Of a DNA stretch of 64,000 nt, positions 24,981 through 32,366 are shown in pieces (the stretch's first letter is position 1; each line of letters begins with the position of its first letter). The position numbers and the translations under genes are program-made. Under the pieces are notes generated by a model, which was not told the origin of the DNA, did no database searches, and was given only the letters and a program-made list of their open reading frames with translations. Where the stretch lies: contig DATKSL010000006.1 in the NCBI GenBank assembly GCA_035531675.1, positions 1 through 64,000 of the forward strand, in the 5' to 3' direction. Source of the DNA: JAJPIG01 sp035531675. GTDB lineage: Bacteria > Desulfobacterota > Binatia > Binatales > Binataceae.

Positions 24981-25430
24981 ATGGCGGCATTGCTCCAGAC
25001 CGACGGCGGCGTCGCGGCGCTGATCATCCGGGTGACGCTGGGCGTGGCGATGTTTGCGCACGGCTCGATGATGGCGCTTGGATGGTTCGGGGGCCCCGGC
25101 CTGATGGCCGCCGCTCGCCAGCTCAGGGAGCAGGCTGGCGTGCCGGTTGCGGCCGGCGCATTTTTCACCCTGGTGGAACTGTTCGGCGCGATCGCGCTCA
25201 TCGTTGGCCTGCTCGCGCGGCCGGCGGCGCTCGGTATCGCGGTGGTCATGATCGGCGCCACGCGGATCCATCTGCGCGACGGCTTCTTCATGAACTGGTT
25301 CGGCCAGAAAAGCGGCGAAGGCTACGAGTACTCTCTGCTCGCGCTGGCGATGGCGCTCTCGGTGATCTTCACCGGCGCCGGCGCGCTGTCGATCGACGGC
25401 TTGCTGGCGCGCGCGCTGCTGGGTCGATAG
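24981..25430 (+). CDS. DoxX family membrane protein
   Basis: 149 residues with four hydrophobic segments and the DoxX pattern: LIIRVTLGVAMFAHGSMMALGWFGGPG, FFTLVELFGAIALIVGLLARPAALGIAVVMIGA, then FFMNWFG and YEYSLLALAMALSVIFTGAGALSID. DoxX proteins are small inner-membrane proteins linked to quinone or thiol oxidation; exact activity is unclear. The ATG follows GGAGGGGAACG. It is alone, followed by a 306-bp gene-free stretch. Confidence 0.88.
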   Translation: MAALLQTDGGVAALIIRVTLGVAMFAHGSMMALGWFGGPGLMAAARQLREQAGVPVAAGAFFTLVELFGAIALIVGLLARPAALGIAVVMIGATRIHLRDGFFMNWFGQKSGEGYEYSLLALAMALSVIFTGAGALSIDGLLARALLGR

Positions 25431-25641
25431 CGCGGCGAGCCTCCTTGCAAATGCGCGCCTGATATCGCTGGCGCGCGATTTCTTTGCACCGCTACCAGCC
25501 GGGGTGATGCCACCAAAGGCCGGCAAGTGATCCCATAGATGGCCAGTAACTTGGCTGGTGCGAGTTGAATTGGGGATATAAGCGTCGACTGGAAATCCTC
25601 GGGAGCGGAAACGGTTAAGTGGGTCTAGTGACCGTATGCTT

Positions 25642-25677
25642 TGTCTTTGAATCATTTAAATAATCATAAACAAGACA
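25642..25677. repeat. Inverted repeat TGTCTT/AAGACA upstream of a sigma-54 promoter
   Basis: TGTCTT (25642-25647) and AAGACA (25672-25677) lie in an AT-rich patch (TTTAAATAATCAT in the loop), 32 bp upstream of the -24 element. Sigma-54 promoters need an upstream activator site, usually further away. This is a candidate activator or IHF site, nothing more. The rest of the gene-free stretch 25431-25708 shows nothing I recognise. Confidence 0.35.
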
Positions 25678-25708
25678 CAACAATCCTTTTTCAGTTCATT
25701 TAATCATC

Positions 25709-25723
25709 TGGCACTGGTTTTGC
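25709..25723 (+). promoter_or_regulatory. Sigma-54 (-24/-12) promoter
   Basis: TGGCAC-N5-TTGC with the invariant GG and GC exactly 12 bp apart, and a preceding C: a perfect match to the sigma-54 consensus. Predicted transcription start about 25735. It therefore drives the outer-membrane transporter gene that follows, and expression should need an enhancer-binding activator and RpoN. Confidence 0.8.
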
Positions 25724-25736
25724 GCCAATTCGCTGG

Positions 25737-26696
25737 GTGCGGCCCTTCAGATCCCACCAGTTGCGCCGATGGTCATCGCGGCTATGCCTGATCGTTGTCG
25801 TTCTGTCGATTGCGCCGAGTCTCTGCTTCGCCTCCGAATTCGCTATCAGCACCTATCGTCCGGGCCTGCTGGATCTGTTCGCCGGATTTCTTCCACCGCC
25901 AGGAACGGCGATGGTGAAGAATTACTTCATGTACCAGGACGCCAAGGCAGGGGTGGTCACTGAAAACGGCATCATCGAAGCGCACGCCAGGACTAAAACA
26001 TATGCGGCTGCGACTTTGGCGGCCTACATCGCCCACCTACGTTTACTTGGCGCGTACTGGGGATTCGGCGCGATGATGCAGTTTCGATTAGCCGACCAAA
26101 CCGCCGACGGCGGATTACGCGGCGGACCTTTCAAGCGTCAGACTTCCACGCTCGGCGGCCCCGACGACTTGGTGGTCGTGCCATACATGTCGAGCTGGAA
26201 CATCGGCCAGTTTCATTTGTTGGGAGCGCTGTCACTGTATGCGCCAACCGGCAGCTACGATGCTCAGCGCATCATCGACGGCGGAACCAATCGTTGGGCG
26301 GTTGAGCCCGACTTCGGCTTCACCTGGATGAGCGATGAGAGCGGGCGCGAGCTCTCGTTGTTCACCGGTTACACCATCAACAGCGAAAACACCGCGTCTC
26401 ATTATCAGAGCGGCGAGCAATATCATGCCGACTTCGCCGCCGCGCAACATCTGCTGGAGGGGGTTATTCTCGCGCTTGCCGGCTACGCGCTTCAGCAGAC
26501 CACCGCCGATTCCAGGAGCGTCGCGCAACTGGGTCCGTTCAAAAGACGGGTGTTGGCGCTCGGCCCGCTGGTGGGCAAGACCGTCGCCATCGCCGGGCGG
26601 CCCATAACCTTCACCGTCAAATACGATTTCGAGTTTGCGACGCGGAATCGATCGTCCGGCAGCGAACTCTGGTTGGTTGCCGCCTACCAATTCTGA
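25737..26696 (+). CDS. Outer-membrane transporter of the phenol-degradation MetA (SphA-like) family
   Basis: 319 residues. Signal peptide (RLCLIVVVLSIAPSLCFASE), then the family start SEFAISTYRPGLLDLFAGFLPPPGTAM and beta-barrel strands ending in WLVAAYQF with a C-terminal Phe, typical of outer-membrane proteins. Relatives are encoded with meta-cleavage pathways and probably admit hydrophobic aromatics. The start is unclear: GTG 25737 is only 2 nt after the predicted sigma-54 start site, while an in-frame TTG at 25761 still keeps the signal peptide. No ribosome-binding site stands out. Confidence 0.85.
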   Translation: MRPFRSHQLRRWSSRLCLIVVVLSIAPSLCFASEFAISTYRPGLLDLFAGFLPPPGTAMVKNYFMYQDAKAGVVTENGIIEAHARTKTYAAATLAAYIAHLRLLGAYWGFGAMMQFRLADQTADGGLRGGPFKRQTSTLGGPDDLVVVPYMSSWNIGQFHLLGALSLYAPTGSYDAQRIIDGGTNRWAVEPDFGFTWMSDESGRELSLFTGYTINSENTASHYQSGEQYHADFAAAQHLLEGVILALAGYALQQTTADSRSVAQLGPFKRRVLALGPLVGKTVAIAGRPITFTVKYDFEFATRNRSSGSELWLVAAYQF

Positions 26697-26793
26697 TCTC
26701 AAAAAAGTTTCGCCGCGGCTCACCGCCTGAGCTAATTTGATCTGAACAGTAGCTTGTGTAAGTGCTACTCGGCTTGTAAATCAGGAACCTGTT

Positions 26794-28026
26794 ATGGCCC
26801 CCCATCTTGATCCGGTCGCATCGCTTGCCCTGTGGCTGGTGATCATGTTGCTGGGCGCCCGGCTCGGCGGTGAAGGCGCCGTCCGTCTGGGCCAGCCCGC
26901 GGTGCTGGGTGAACTGGCGGCCGGAATCATCCTGGGTAACTTGCGCTTGGCGGGGATTGAATTTCTCGAGCCGATCAAACACGCGCCGTCGATCGAGATG
27001 CTGGCGGGCCTCGGCGTCCTGCTGCTGCTGTTTGAGGTCGGCCTTGAATCCACCGTCGCGCAGATGATGAGGGTCGGACTCTCCGCGGTCCCGGTCGCGG
27101 TGCTTGGGGTAATAACACCCTTTGCGCTGGGCTGGCTGGTCACGGCCTGGCTGCTCCCCGGGTCGACGATTTACGTACAGATTTTTCTGGGCGCCACCCT
27201 CACCGCCACCAGCGTCGGCATCACGGCACGGGTTCTGAAGGACCTTGGCCGCTCGTCGTCGCCCGAAGCCCGTATCATCCTGGGCGCCGCGGTCGTCGAC
27301 GACGTACTCGGCCTGCTTATTCTCGCGACCGTGGTTGGAATTATCGGGGCCTCGTCGAATTCCCAGGCGTTCTCTTATTTCGCCCTGTTGGTGATTGTTC
27401 TGAAGGCCACGGTCTTCCTTGCGGGCGCACTGATCGTCGGCGTAATGGCGACGCCCAGGCTCTTTGGCCTCGCCGCAAAGCTCCGCGGCCAGGGCGCGTT
27501 GCTGATCGCAGGGCTAACGTTCTGCCTCCTGCTATCGTGGCTGGCCGCGGTGGCCGGACTTGCTGCGATCGTGGGCGCCTTCGCGGCCGGCCTGGTGCTG
27601 GAGGAACTTCATTCCCGCCCCTTCGTCGAGCGTGGCGAGAAGTCGCTCGGTGAGCTTATCGAACCGCTCTCTTCGTTTCTCACCCCGATCTTTTTTGTGC
27701 TGATGGGGATGCGAACCGATCTTGCGAGCTTCGCGGGCTCCCAGACCGCCGGACTCGCCATCGCGCTTACGGTCGTCGCGATCGTGGGCAAGCAAGCCTG
27801 TTCTCTTGGTGTCATTGGCGGCGGAATCGATCGCCTGTCGATCGGGATTGGGATGATTCCGCGCGGCGAAGTCGGACTTATCTTTGCCGATGTCGGGCTC
27901 AAGCTGAGTCACGGTTCCCATCCGATCATCACCGACGCCACCTTCTCCGCCATCGTCGTGATGGTCATGGCGACCACGCTGGTCACGCCGCCGACCCTGA
28001 AGTGGAGCCTTAACCGCCGCGCTTGA
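26794..28026 (+). CDS. Cation/proton antiporter, CPA2 family
   Basis: 410 residues, about 12 hydrophobic helices. Na+/H+ exchanger domain signatures: LGQPAVLGELAAGIILGN, LGVLLLLFEVGLEST, TLTATSVGITARVLKDLG and the paired aspartates AAVVDDVLGLLIL. The helix AAIVGAFAAGLVLEE also matches. It lacks the KTN/TrkA regulatory domain of KefB or KefC, so it is a KefB-like transporter core only. It exchanges Na+ or K+ for protons across the inner membrane. It lies downstream of the outer-membrane transporter gene and 46 bp ahead of the GST gene. Confidence 0.88.
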   Translation: MAPHLDPVASLALWLVIMLLGARLGGEGAVRLGQPAVLGELAAGIILGNLRLAGIEFLEPIKHAPSIEMLAGLGVLLLLFEVGLESTVAQMMRVGLSAVPVAVLGVITPFALGWLVTAWLLPGSTIYVQIFLGATLTATSVGITARVLKDLGRSSSPEARIILGAAVVDDVLGLLILATVVGIIGASSNSQAFSYFALLVIVLKATVFLAGALIVGVMATPRLFGLAAKLRGQGALLIAGLTFCLLLSWLAAVAGLAAIVGAFAAGLVLEELHSRPFVERGEKSLGELIEPLSSFLTPIFFVLMGMRTDLASFAGSQTAGLAIALTVVAIVGKQACSLGVIGGGIDRLSIGIGMIPRGEVGLIFADVGLKLSHGSHPIITDATFSAIVVMVMATTLVTPPTLKWSLNRRA

Positions 28027-28072
28027 CGCTCGCGCGCGGCCTTCAATAGATTGATTCGCGAGGAGACTCGCG

Positions 28073-28684
28073 ATGCTGAAACTGTTCGACTACAAGCCGT
28101 GACCCTACGCGCGCAAGACGCGCATGGCCCTTTTGGAAAAAGGGCTCCAATGGCAAACCACCTGGCTCGACCTGCCCGCAGGTGAGCACAAGCAGCCCGA
28201 ATATCTCGCGATCAACCCGGTCGGCAAGGTGCCCGCGCTAATCGATGGCGGGGTGATCGTCCACGACTCGACCATCATCAACGAGTATCTCGAGGACAAG
28301 TTCCCGGACCACGCGTTGCTGCCCGATGACCCGGTGGTGCGGGCGCGGGCGCGCGCCTTCGAGGATTACGCCGACGCCTACCTGATGCCGTCGCTGTTCA
28401 AGATTTTCTTCCAGATGCGCAAGCCCGCAGCCGAACGGGACGGCGCGAAAATCGCCGAGGGCGAGCGCGAAGCGCGCGAGCATTTCGCCTATCTCGAACG
28501 TGAACTCGAAGGCCGCGACTACTTTGCCGGCGAGTTCAGCCTGGCGGATATCTCGTTCGTTCCGCCGCTCGCCAACCTGGAGCGTGCCGGCTTCTCGATA
28601 CCGGACGAGTTCCCCAGGCTCACGGCATGGTGGAAGCGGATGAAGGCGCGACCCAGCTTCACCGCGAGCTGGCCTGGCGACTAG
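28073..28684 (+). CDS. Glutathione S-transferase family protein with predicted selenocysteine at residue 10 (in-frame TGA)
   Basis: ATG at 28073, with AGGAG 8 nt upstream, opens MLKLFDYKP then TGA (28100-28102) then PYARKTRMALLEKGLQW in the same frame to 28684, for 203 residues with the TGA read as Sec. Homologous GSTs carry Ser or Cys at this point (Tyr-x-Pro-[SC]-Pro-Tyr), the catalytic N-terminal position. The rest is a complete thioredoxin domain (VGKVPALIDGG with cis-Pro, DSTIINEYL) and helical domain (FSLADISFVPPL). A start at the later ATG 28124 would remove the first beta strand and active site. A hairpin matching a bacterial SECIS lies at 28127-28145. A pseudogene or sequencing error is the main alternative. 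Confidence 0.85.
28127..28145 (+). promoter_or_regulatory. Putative bacterial SECIS element of the GST gene
   Basis: GCCCTTTT-GGA-AAAAGGGC: an 8-bp perfect stem and a 3-nt loop whose first base is G. The loop begins 32 nt after the TGA, inside the 16-37 nt window usual for bacterial SECIS, and G in the first two loop positions is the main sequence requirement. The codons used (CTT TTG GAA AAA GGG) are A/T-rich against a background preferring CTG, GAG, AAG and GGC, as if kept for RNA structure. Confidence 0.75.
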
Positions 28685-28714
28685 TTTGAGTTGGCGGTCG
28701 CGATGCGGCCGCGG

Positions 28715-29637
28715 TCAGAGTTCGGCCTGCGGAAATCGCTCCGGCTCGCCGTCCAGGCGGTCGCCGTCCTTGAGCACGGAACTGACGCTGTCCTGCGGCG
28801 GTGCGAAGCGCCTGAATTTGTAGGTCGCGTCGTCGCCGCCGTAGCGGATCGTCACCGCGGCGCGGGTGCGAGAGGCCCATGCAACGTGCGCAGATGATGG
28901 ACTACGACGTCGCCCGGCGCAGACGCGTAAACAGCGAGATCGAAATCCGCTTCGTGGCCTTCGATCTGCGGCATCGGCGCGCCGATATCGTCGTCGCTGG
29001 CGTCGCTGATGAAATAGTTGATCTTGTAGATATCGCCCGACTTGTGGGATCCCTTGAGATACTGAACCAGGCCCATCTCGGCGGTTTCCTGCGTGGTTGG
29101 AATCCGCACGCCGCATACCTGCTCGCCCTGGATATGATCATAGCCCTGGTCGGAATGCCACGCGGTCTTTTCCATCGTTCCGGGCGGCTTGACCAGGACC
29201 TGCTCGCCGTAAAGGTAGACCCGGCGCGATTTCATGAGCGCGGCGGCGATTTTTGGCGCCGGCGATCTGAGCGCCAGCTCGCGCATCCCGGCATGAGCCT
29301 TCCAGGCCTCGGTCGCGGAAATGTAGTGCCCCCTTTCTTTCGCCGGCTTTACTTGTGGATCGAGCAGCACGTTGCCGCTCAATTGCCCGGGCGTACCCCA
29401 GTCGCGATCGGGATCTGACCATCGCCCGCTGGCCGCCAATTTCTCGCCCGCCAGCGCGAGACCGAGGCCGGTGAAATCGATCGTCTGGCCGATCTGCTTC
29501 GCCAGAATTTCCTCGATCGTTGAGGCCAGCAACTTCGCCCACTCAGGGTCGAGGATTGCGGGCAGCCAGACCACGCCGTCCCGCTCGTAGGTCTCCAACT
29601 CTTCATTCGTAATTGGACGTAGCAAATTTCGATTCAT
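28715..29637 (-). pseudogene. Phytanoyl-CoA dioxygenase (PhyH) family gene with a 1-nt frameshift
   Basis: A non-heme Fe(II)/2-oxoglutarate dioxygenase. Frame one (29637 to 28852) encodes 261 residues with the iron-binding His161-x-Asp163 (AWHSDQGYDH) and His247/248 (GDVVVHHLRTLHG). It then runs into a short out-of-frame tail. The other frame continues directly with ASRTRAAVTIRYGG and ends ERFPQAEL at 28715, supplying the Arg that binds 2-oxoglutarate. The break lies at about 28877-28882, where the minus strand reads CATGGGCC; one more G would restore a 307-residue protein. This could be a real mutation, a population variant or a homopolymer error. Without repair the protein lacks its final strands and should be inactive. 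Confidence 0.85.
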
Positions 29638-29816
29638 CGCTGGTTCCTCGGGCCGATCCCGATGCCGCCGTCAGATGTGACCGAGCGCTTTTCGGATGGG
29701 CGTGAATCTATCAGGAAAATCCTGGCGCTGAGAAGTTCGCGCCACCAGCGACCTCGGCATCCGCGAGCGCTGGAAATCCAAGCTGCCGCTCTAGCGGGGT
29801 CGCGCCGCGAAGCCGC

Positions 29817-30299
29817 TCAGGGCTTGATCGCGATCGCTTCGATCTCGATCAGCAACTCGGGCATCACCAACCGTTTGACTACCACCGCGGTGCTGGCCGG
29901 CGGTTCCGCGCCGAACACCTCCCGGCGCGCCTCGAGCATCTGTCCGAAGCTGTTTTCGTCGGTCAGAAAAGAGGTGATCTTGACGATGTCCTTGAGAGCG
30001 GCGCCGGCTTTGGCGAGCACTGCCGCGACGTTCTTGAAAGCCTGATGGGTTTGCGCCTTGATATCGCCCGCGCCGACCACGTTGCCGTCGGGACCGAACG
30101 CCACCTGACCTGAGACGAAAATCATCTGCCCGGACTGTATCCCCTGGGACAGCGGGTAGACGTCGTCCCACGCCCATCCGGGGTCAATGCGAGTCCTGCG
30201 AGCAGGCTTGACGACCGGCTTGGCGGTGCTCCTGGAGCGGACCGCGCGCGGTTTCGCCTTGGTCCCGGGTTTCCTCGTCTTGCGCCCGCTTGATGCCAT
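29817..30299 (-). CDS. RidA/YjgF family protein with basic N-terminal extension
   Basis: 160 residues. After a Lys/Arg-rich tail of about 40 residues the RidA fold follows: YPLSQGIQSGQMIFVSGQVAFGPDGNVV, AQTHQAFKNVAAVLAKAGAALKDIVKITSFLTD and the end LVMPELLIEIEAIAI. The catalytic Arg of true RidA (R105 in xR[x]xxGxxP) appears to be replaced; the segment reads VVVKRLVMPELLIEIEA. It is thus more like the Rid4-7 groups found in catabolic clusters. GGGAGGT lies 5 nt before ATG 30299; the longer frame upstream overlaps CoxG and is not used. Confidence 0.85.
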   Translation of the reverse strand: MASSGRKTRKPGTKAKPRAVRSRSTAKPVVKPARRTRIDPGWAWDDVYPLSQGIQSGQMIFVSGQVAFGPDGNVVGAGDIKAQTHQAFKNVAAVLAKAGAALKDIVKITSFLTDENSFGQMLEARREVFGAEPPASTAVVVKRLVMPELLIEIEAIAIKP

Positions 30300-30319
30300 C
30301 ACAGACCTCCCTCGTGTCG

Positions 30320-31027
30320 TTAGCGTGAAGCCGGCGGCCGCAGACCGCGCTCCGCGAGCGCGCCTGCCGCCGTCAGCACGGCGGCGAAAGCGGCGTCGGT
30401 CCACGATGCGGACGAGATCCACGCCGGCATCGGGAAAACCGCCAGTGCGACGATCGCGAGCAGCAGGCCGAGGCTCGCGCCGATCCACGGGTATCCGCGG
30501 ACGCCCGCTTGCTCCGGCGGCGCAGTCGGCGTGATCGCAGGCGCCGGCTGCTCGCCGCCGGGCGATGGAACGACGGCCGGCGTCTCGAAGCGCGCGGCTA
30601 CGTTGCGAGCGAAGGCGGCCACGGTCGCGTCCGCCTGCTTGCGAATCAACGGCTCGCCGAACTCGCCCAGCTTGCCGAGGAATCGCACCTCGGCCTGAAC
30701 CAGCATCTCGGTCTGGTTGGGAGCGTTCTCGACCAGGCTCATCGTGGCGGTGACCCGGGCGCCGCCGCCGATTCGACGATCGTTGCCCTCCGCGCGACCG
30801 ACGGCCCGCCAGTTGCCCTCATCGCGCTCCTGGATAGTCATCATGCCATTGAGCGTGATACTGATCGGGCCCAGCTTGACCTTCAGAGCGCCGCGATACT
30901 GGTCGTTGCCGTCGGCCGTGACATTCTCGACCCCGGGCACGCAGGTCGCCATTTGCGGCACATCCATCAGGAAGCGCCACAACTCGCCAGGTGCCACCGG
31001 GATTACGCAGCGCTGTTCGAAATTCAT
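30320..31027 (-). CDS. CoxG/SRPBCC family protein with C-terminal membrane segment
   Basis: 235 residues. Residues 1-150 form the CoxG-type SRPBCC domain: CVIPVAPGELWRFLMDVPQMATCVPGVENV, KVKLGPISITLNGMMTI and the end FGEPLIRKQADATVAAFARNV. A Pro-rich linker leads to a hydrophobic helix (WIGASLGLLLAIVALAVFPM) that anchors it to the membrane. CoxG proteins recruit molybdenum hydroxylases to the membrane. It is the last gene of the four-gene operon (large, small, medium subunit, CoxG); its ATG overlaps the stop of the medium subunit. Confidence 0.88.
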   Translation of the reverse strand: MNFEQRCVIPVAPGELWRFLMDVPQMATCVPGVENVTADGNDQYRGALKVKLGPISITLNGMMTIQERDEGNWRAVGRAEGNDRRIGGGARVTATMSLVENAPNQTEMLVQAEVRFLGKLGEFGEPLIRKQADATVAAFARNVAARFETPAVVPSPGGEQPAPAITPTAPPEQAGVRGYPWIGASLGLLLAIVALAVFPMPAWISSASWTDAAFAAVLTAAGALAERGLRPPASR

Positions 31028-31899
31028 ACGCCGCGACCGCCGGCTTGCGCACGGGTGACCGCCTGCGCGAGCGCCCGCCGAACGAAGACCACCGCCATGT
31101 CCCGCTTGTATTCGGCGGAGCCGCGAAAATCTGCGATCGGGTCGACGATATCAGCAACCAGTGCTGCGGCTTCCGCGAGTCGCCGCGCCGTCGGCTCCTG
31201 GCCACGCAGTGCGCTCTCGACCACAGTTGCCCGGAGCGGCGTGGAAGCCGCGGCGCCCAACGCGACCCGCACGTCGGCGATGCGGCCGCGGTCGATCGTG
31301 ACCATGGCAGCGACGCCGACCGTCGCATAGTCGTCGGCGGTCTGCGGCAGGAATTTGAGAAACGCATGACCGCTGGCGGGGGGCGCCGACGCAATCGCCA
31401 GCTCGGTTACGATTTCGTCCGGCTGTATCAGCGTCTCGTAATAGCCGGTGAAGAACGAATCGATCGGCACCTCGCGCTCGCCCCTGGGGGAGCGCAACTT
31501 GACGCGCGCATCGAGAGCGATCAGCGCCGGCGGCAGGTCCTGGTTCGGATCGGCATGCGCCACCGCGCCACCAATCGTCGCCATCGTACGGATGCGGATC
31601 GTGGCGACCTGGCGGGCGGCTTCGGCCAGCAGCGGCGCGTGCTCGCGCACCAGCGCCGAGGTCTCGAGCGTTCGATGGGTGCAGAGGGCGCCGATTCGCA
31701 AGCCGCGGTCAAAGCTGATCTTCGTAAGCTCAGACAGGCGCCGCAAACCGACGAGGTAGCCCGGATTCACCAGCCGCTGCTTCATCAGGTTGATAAGTCC
31801 GGTGCCGCCGGCGATAAGTTTGGCCTCCTCGCCGTAGCGGCTCAGAGTCGCGATCGCTTCGTCGATAGTGGCCGGCTCGGTATAGGTGAACGGGTTCAT
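31024..31899 (-). CDS. Molybdenum hydroxylase medium (FAD-binding) subunit
   Basis: 291 residues, CoxM/CutM type. FAD contacts AGGTGLINLMKQRL (residues 32-45) and TIGGAVAHADPNQDLPP (about 109-126) are intact, followed by the CO-dehydrogenase flavoprotein C-terminal domain. It passes electrons from the Fe-S subunit to FAD and an external acceptor. It overlaps both neighbours (ATGA with the small-subunit stop and with CoxG), so the operon is translated as a coupled unit. Confidence 0.92.
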   Translation of the reverse strand: MNPFTYTEPATIDEAIATLSRYGEEAKLIAGGTGLINLMKQRLVNPGYLVGLRRLSELTKISFDRGLRIGALCTHRTLETSALVREHAPLLAEAARQVATIRIRTMATIGGAVAHADPNQDLPPALIALDARVKLRSPRGEREVPIDSFFTGYYETLIQPDEIVTELAIASAPPASGHAFLKFLPQTADDYATVGVAAMVTIDRGRIADVRVALGAAASTPLRATVVESALRGQEPTARRLAEAAALVADIVDPIADFRGSAEYKRDMAVVFVRRALAQAVTRAQAGGRGV

Positions 31900-32366
31900 G
31901 ATCCGGTCTTGCCCTCGGCGGCGGCCTGTATCGACTCGATGATCTTGTAGTAGCCGGTGCAGCGACAGAGATTACCCATCATCCACTCCCGGATCTGATC
32001 GCGGGTCGGATGCGGGTTCGCATCGAGCAGCGCCTTGGACGCCATGATCTGGCCCGGAGTGCAGATGCCGCACTGGAAACCGCCGTATTCGATAAAGGCC
32101 TGCTGCAGCGGATGCAATCGATCGCCTTGCGCCAGTCCTTCGATGGTCGTGACCTCGCATCCCTCCGCCATCGCAACGAGCGCCAGGCACGAGCTCACCG
32201 GCTGCCCGTCGAGCAGCACGGTGCAGGCGCCGCATACGCCGACGCTGCAGCCTTCCTTGGTGCCGGTAAGTCCGAGATCGTAACGCAGAAAATCGACCAG
32301 CAGCCGCTGGTCCGGAACTTCGCGGGCGATCGTCTCGCCGTTCACCCGCAGCTGAATCTTTCTCAT
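31896..32366 (-). CDS. Molybdenum hydroxylase small subunit, two [2Fe-2S] clusters
   Basis: 156 residues. The plant-ferredoxin-like N-domain holds Cys40, Cys45, Cys48 and Cys60 (GCSVGVCGACTV ... SSC). The helical C-domain has CGICTPGQIM and GNLCRCTGYYKI. This is the electron relay of xanthine-dehydrogenase-family enzymes. Start ATG 32366 overlaps the large-subunit stop; the longer frame to 32453 reads into that gene and lacks homology. Confidence 0.93.
   Translation of the reverse strand: MRKIQLRVNGETIAREVPDQRLLVDFLRYDLGLTGTKEGCSVGVCGACTVLLDGQPVSSCLALVAMAEGCEVTTIEGLAQGDRLHPLQQAFIEYGGFQCGICTPGQIMASKALLDANPHPTRDQIREWMMGNLCRCTGYYKIIESIQAAAEGKTGS

Noticed and set aside
28100..28102. TGA in the GST gene as a plain sequencing error or pseudogene
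   Set aside because: It remains possible, but the TGA is at the exact catalytic position, downstream codon structure is intact, and a second unrelated gene shows the same combination.
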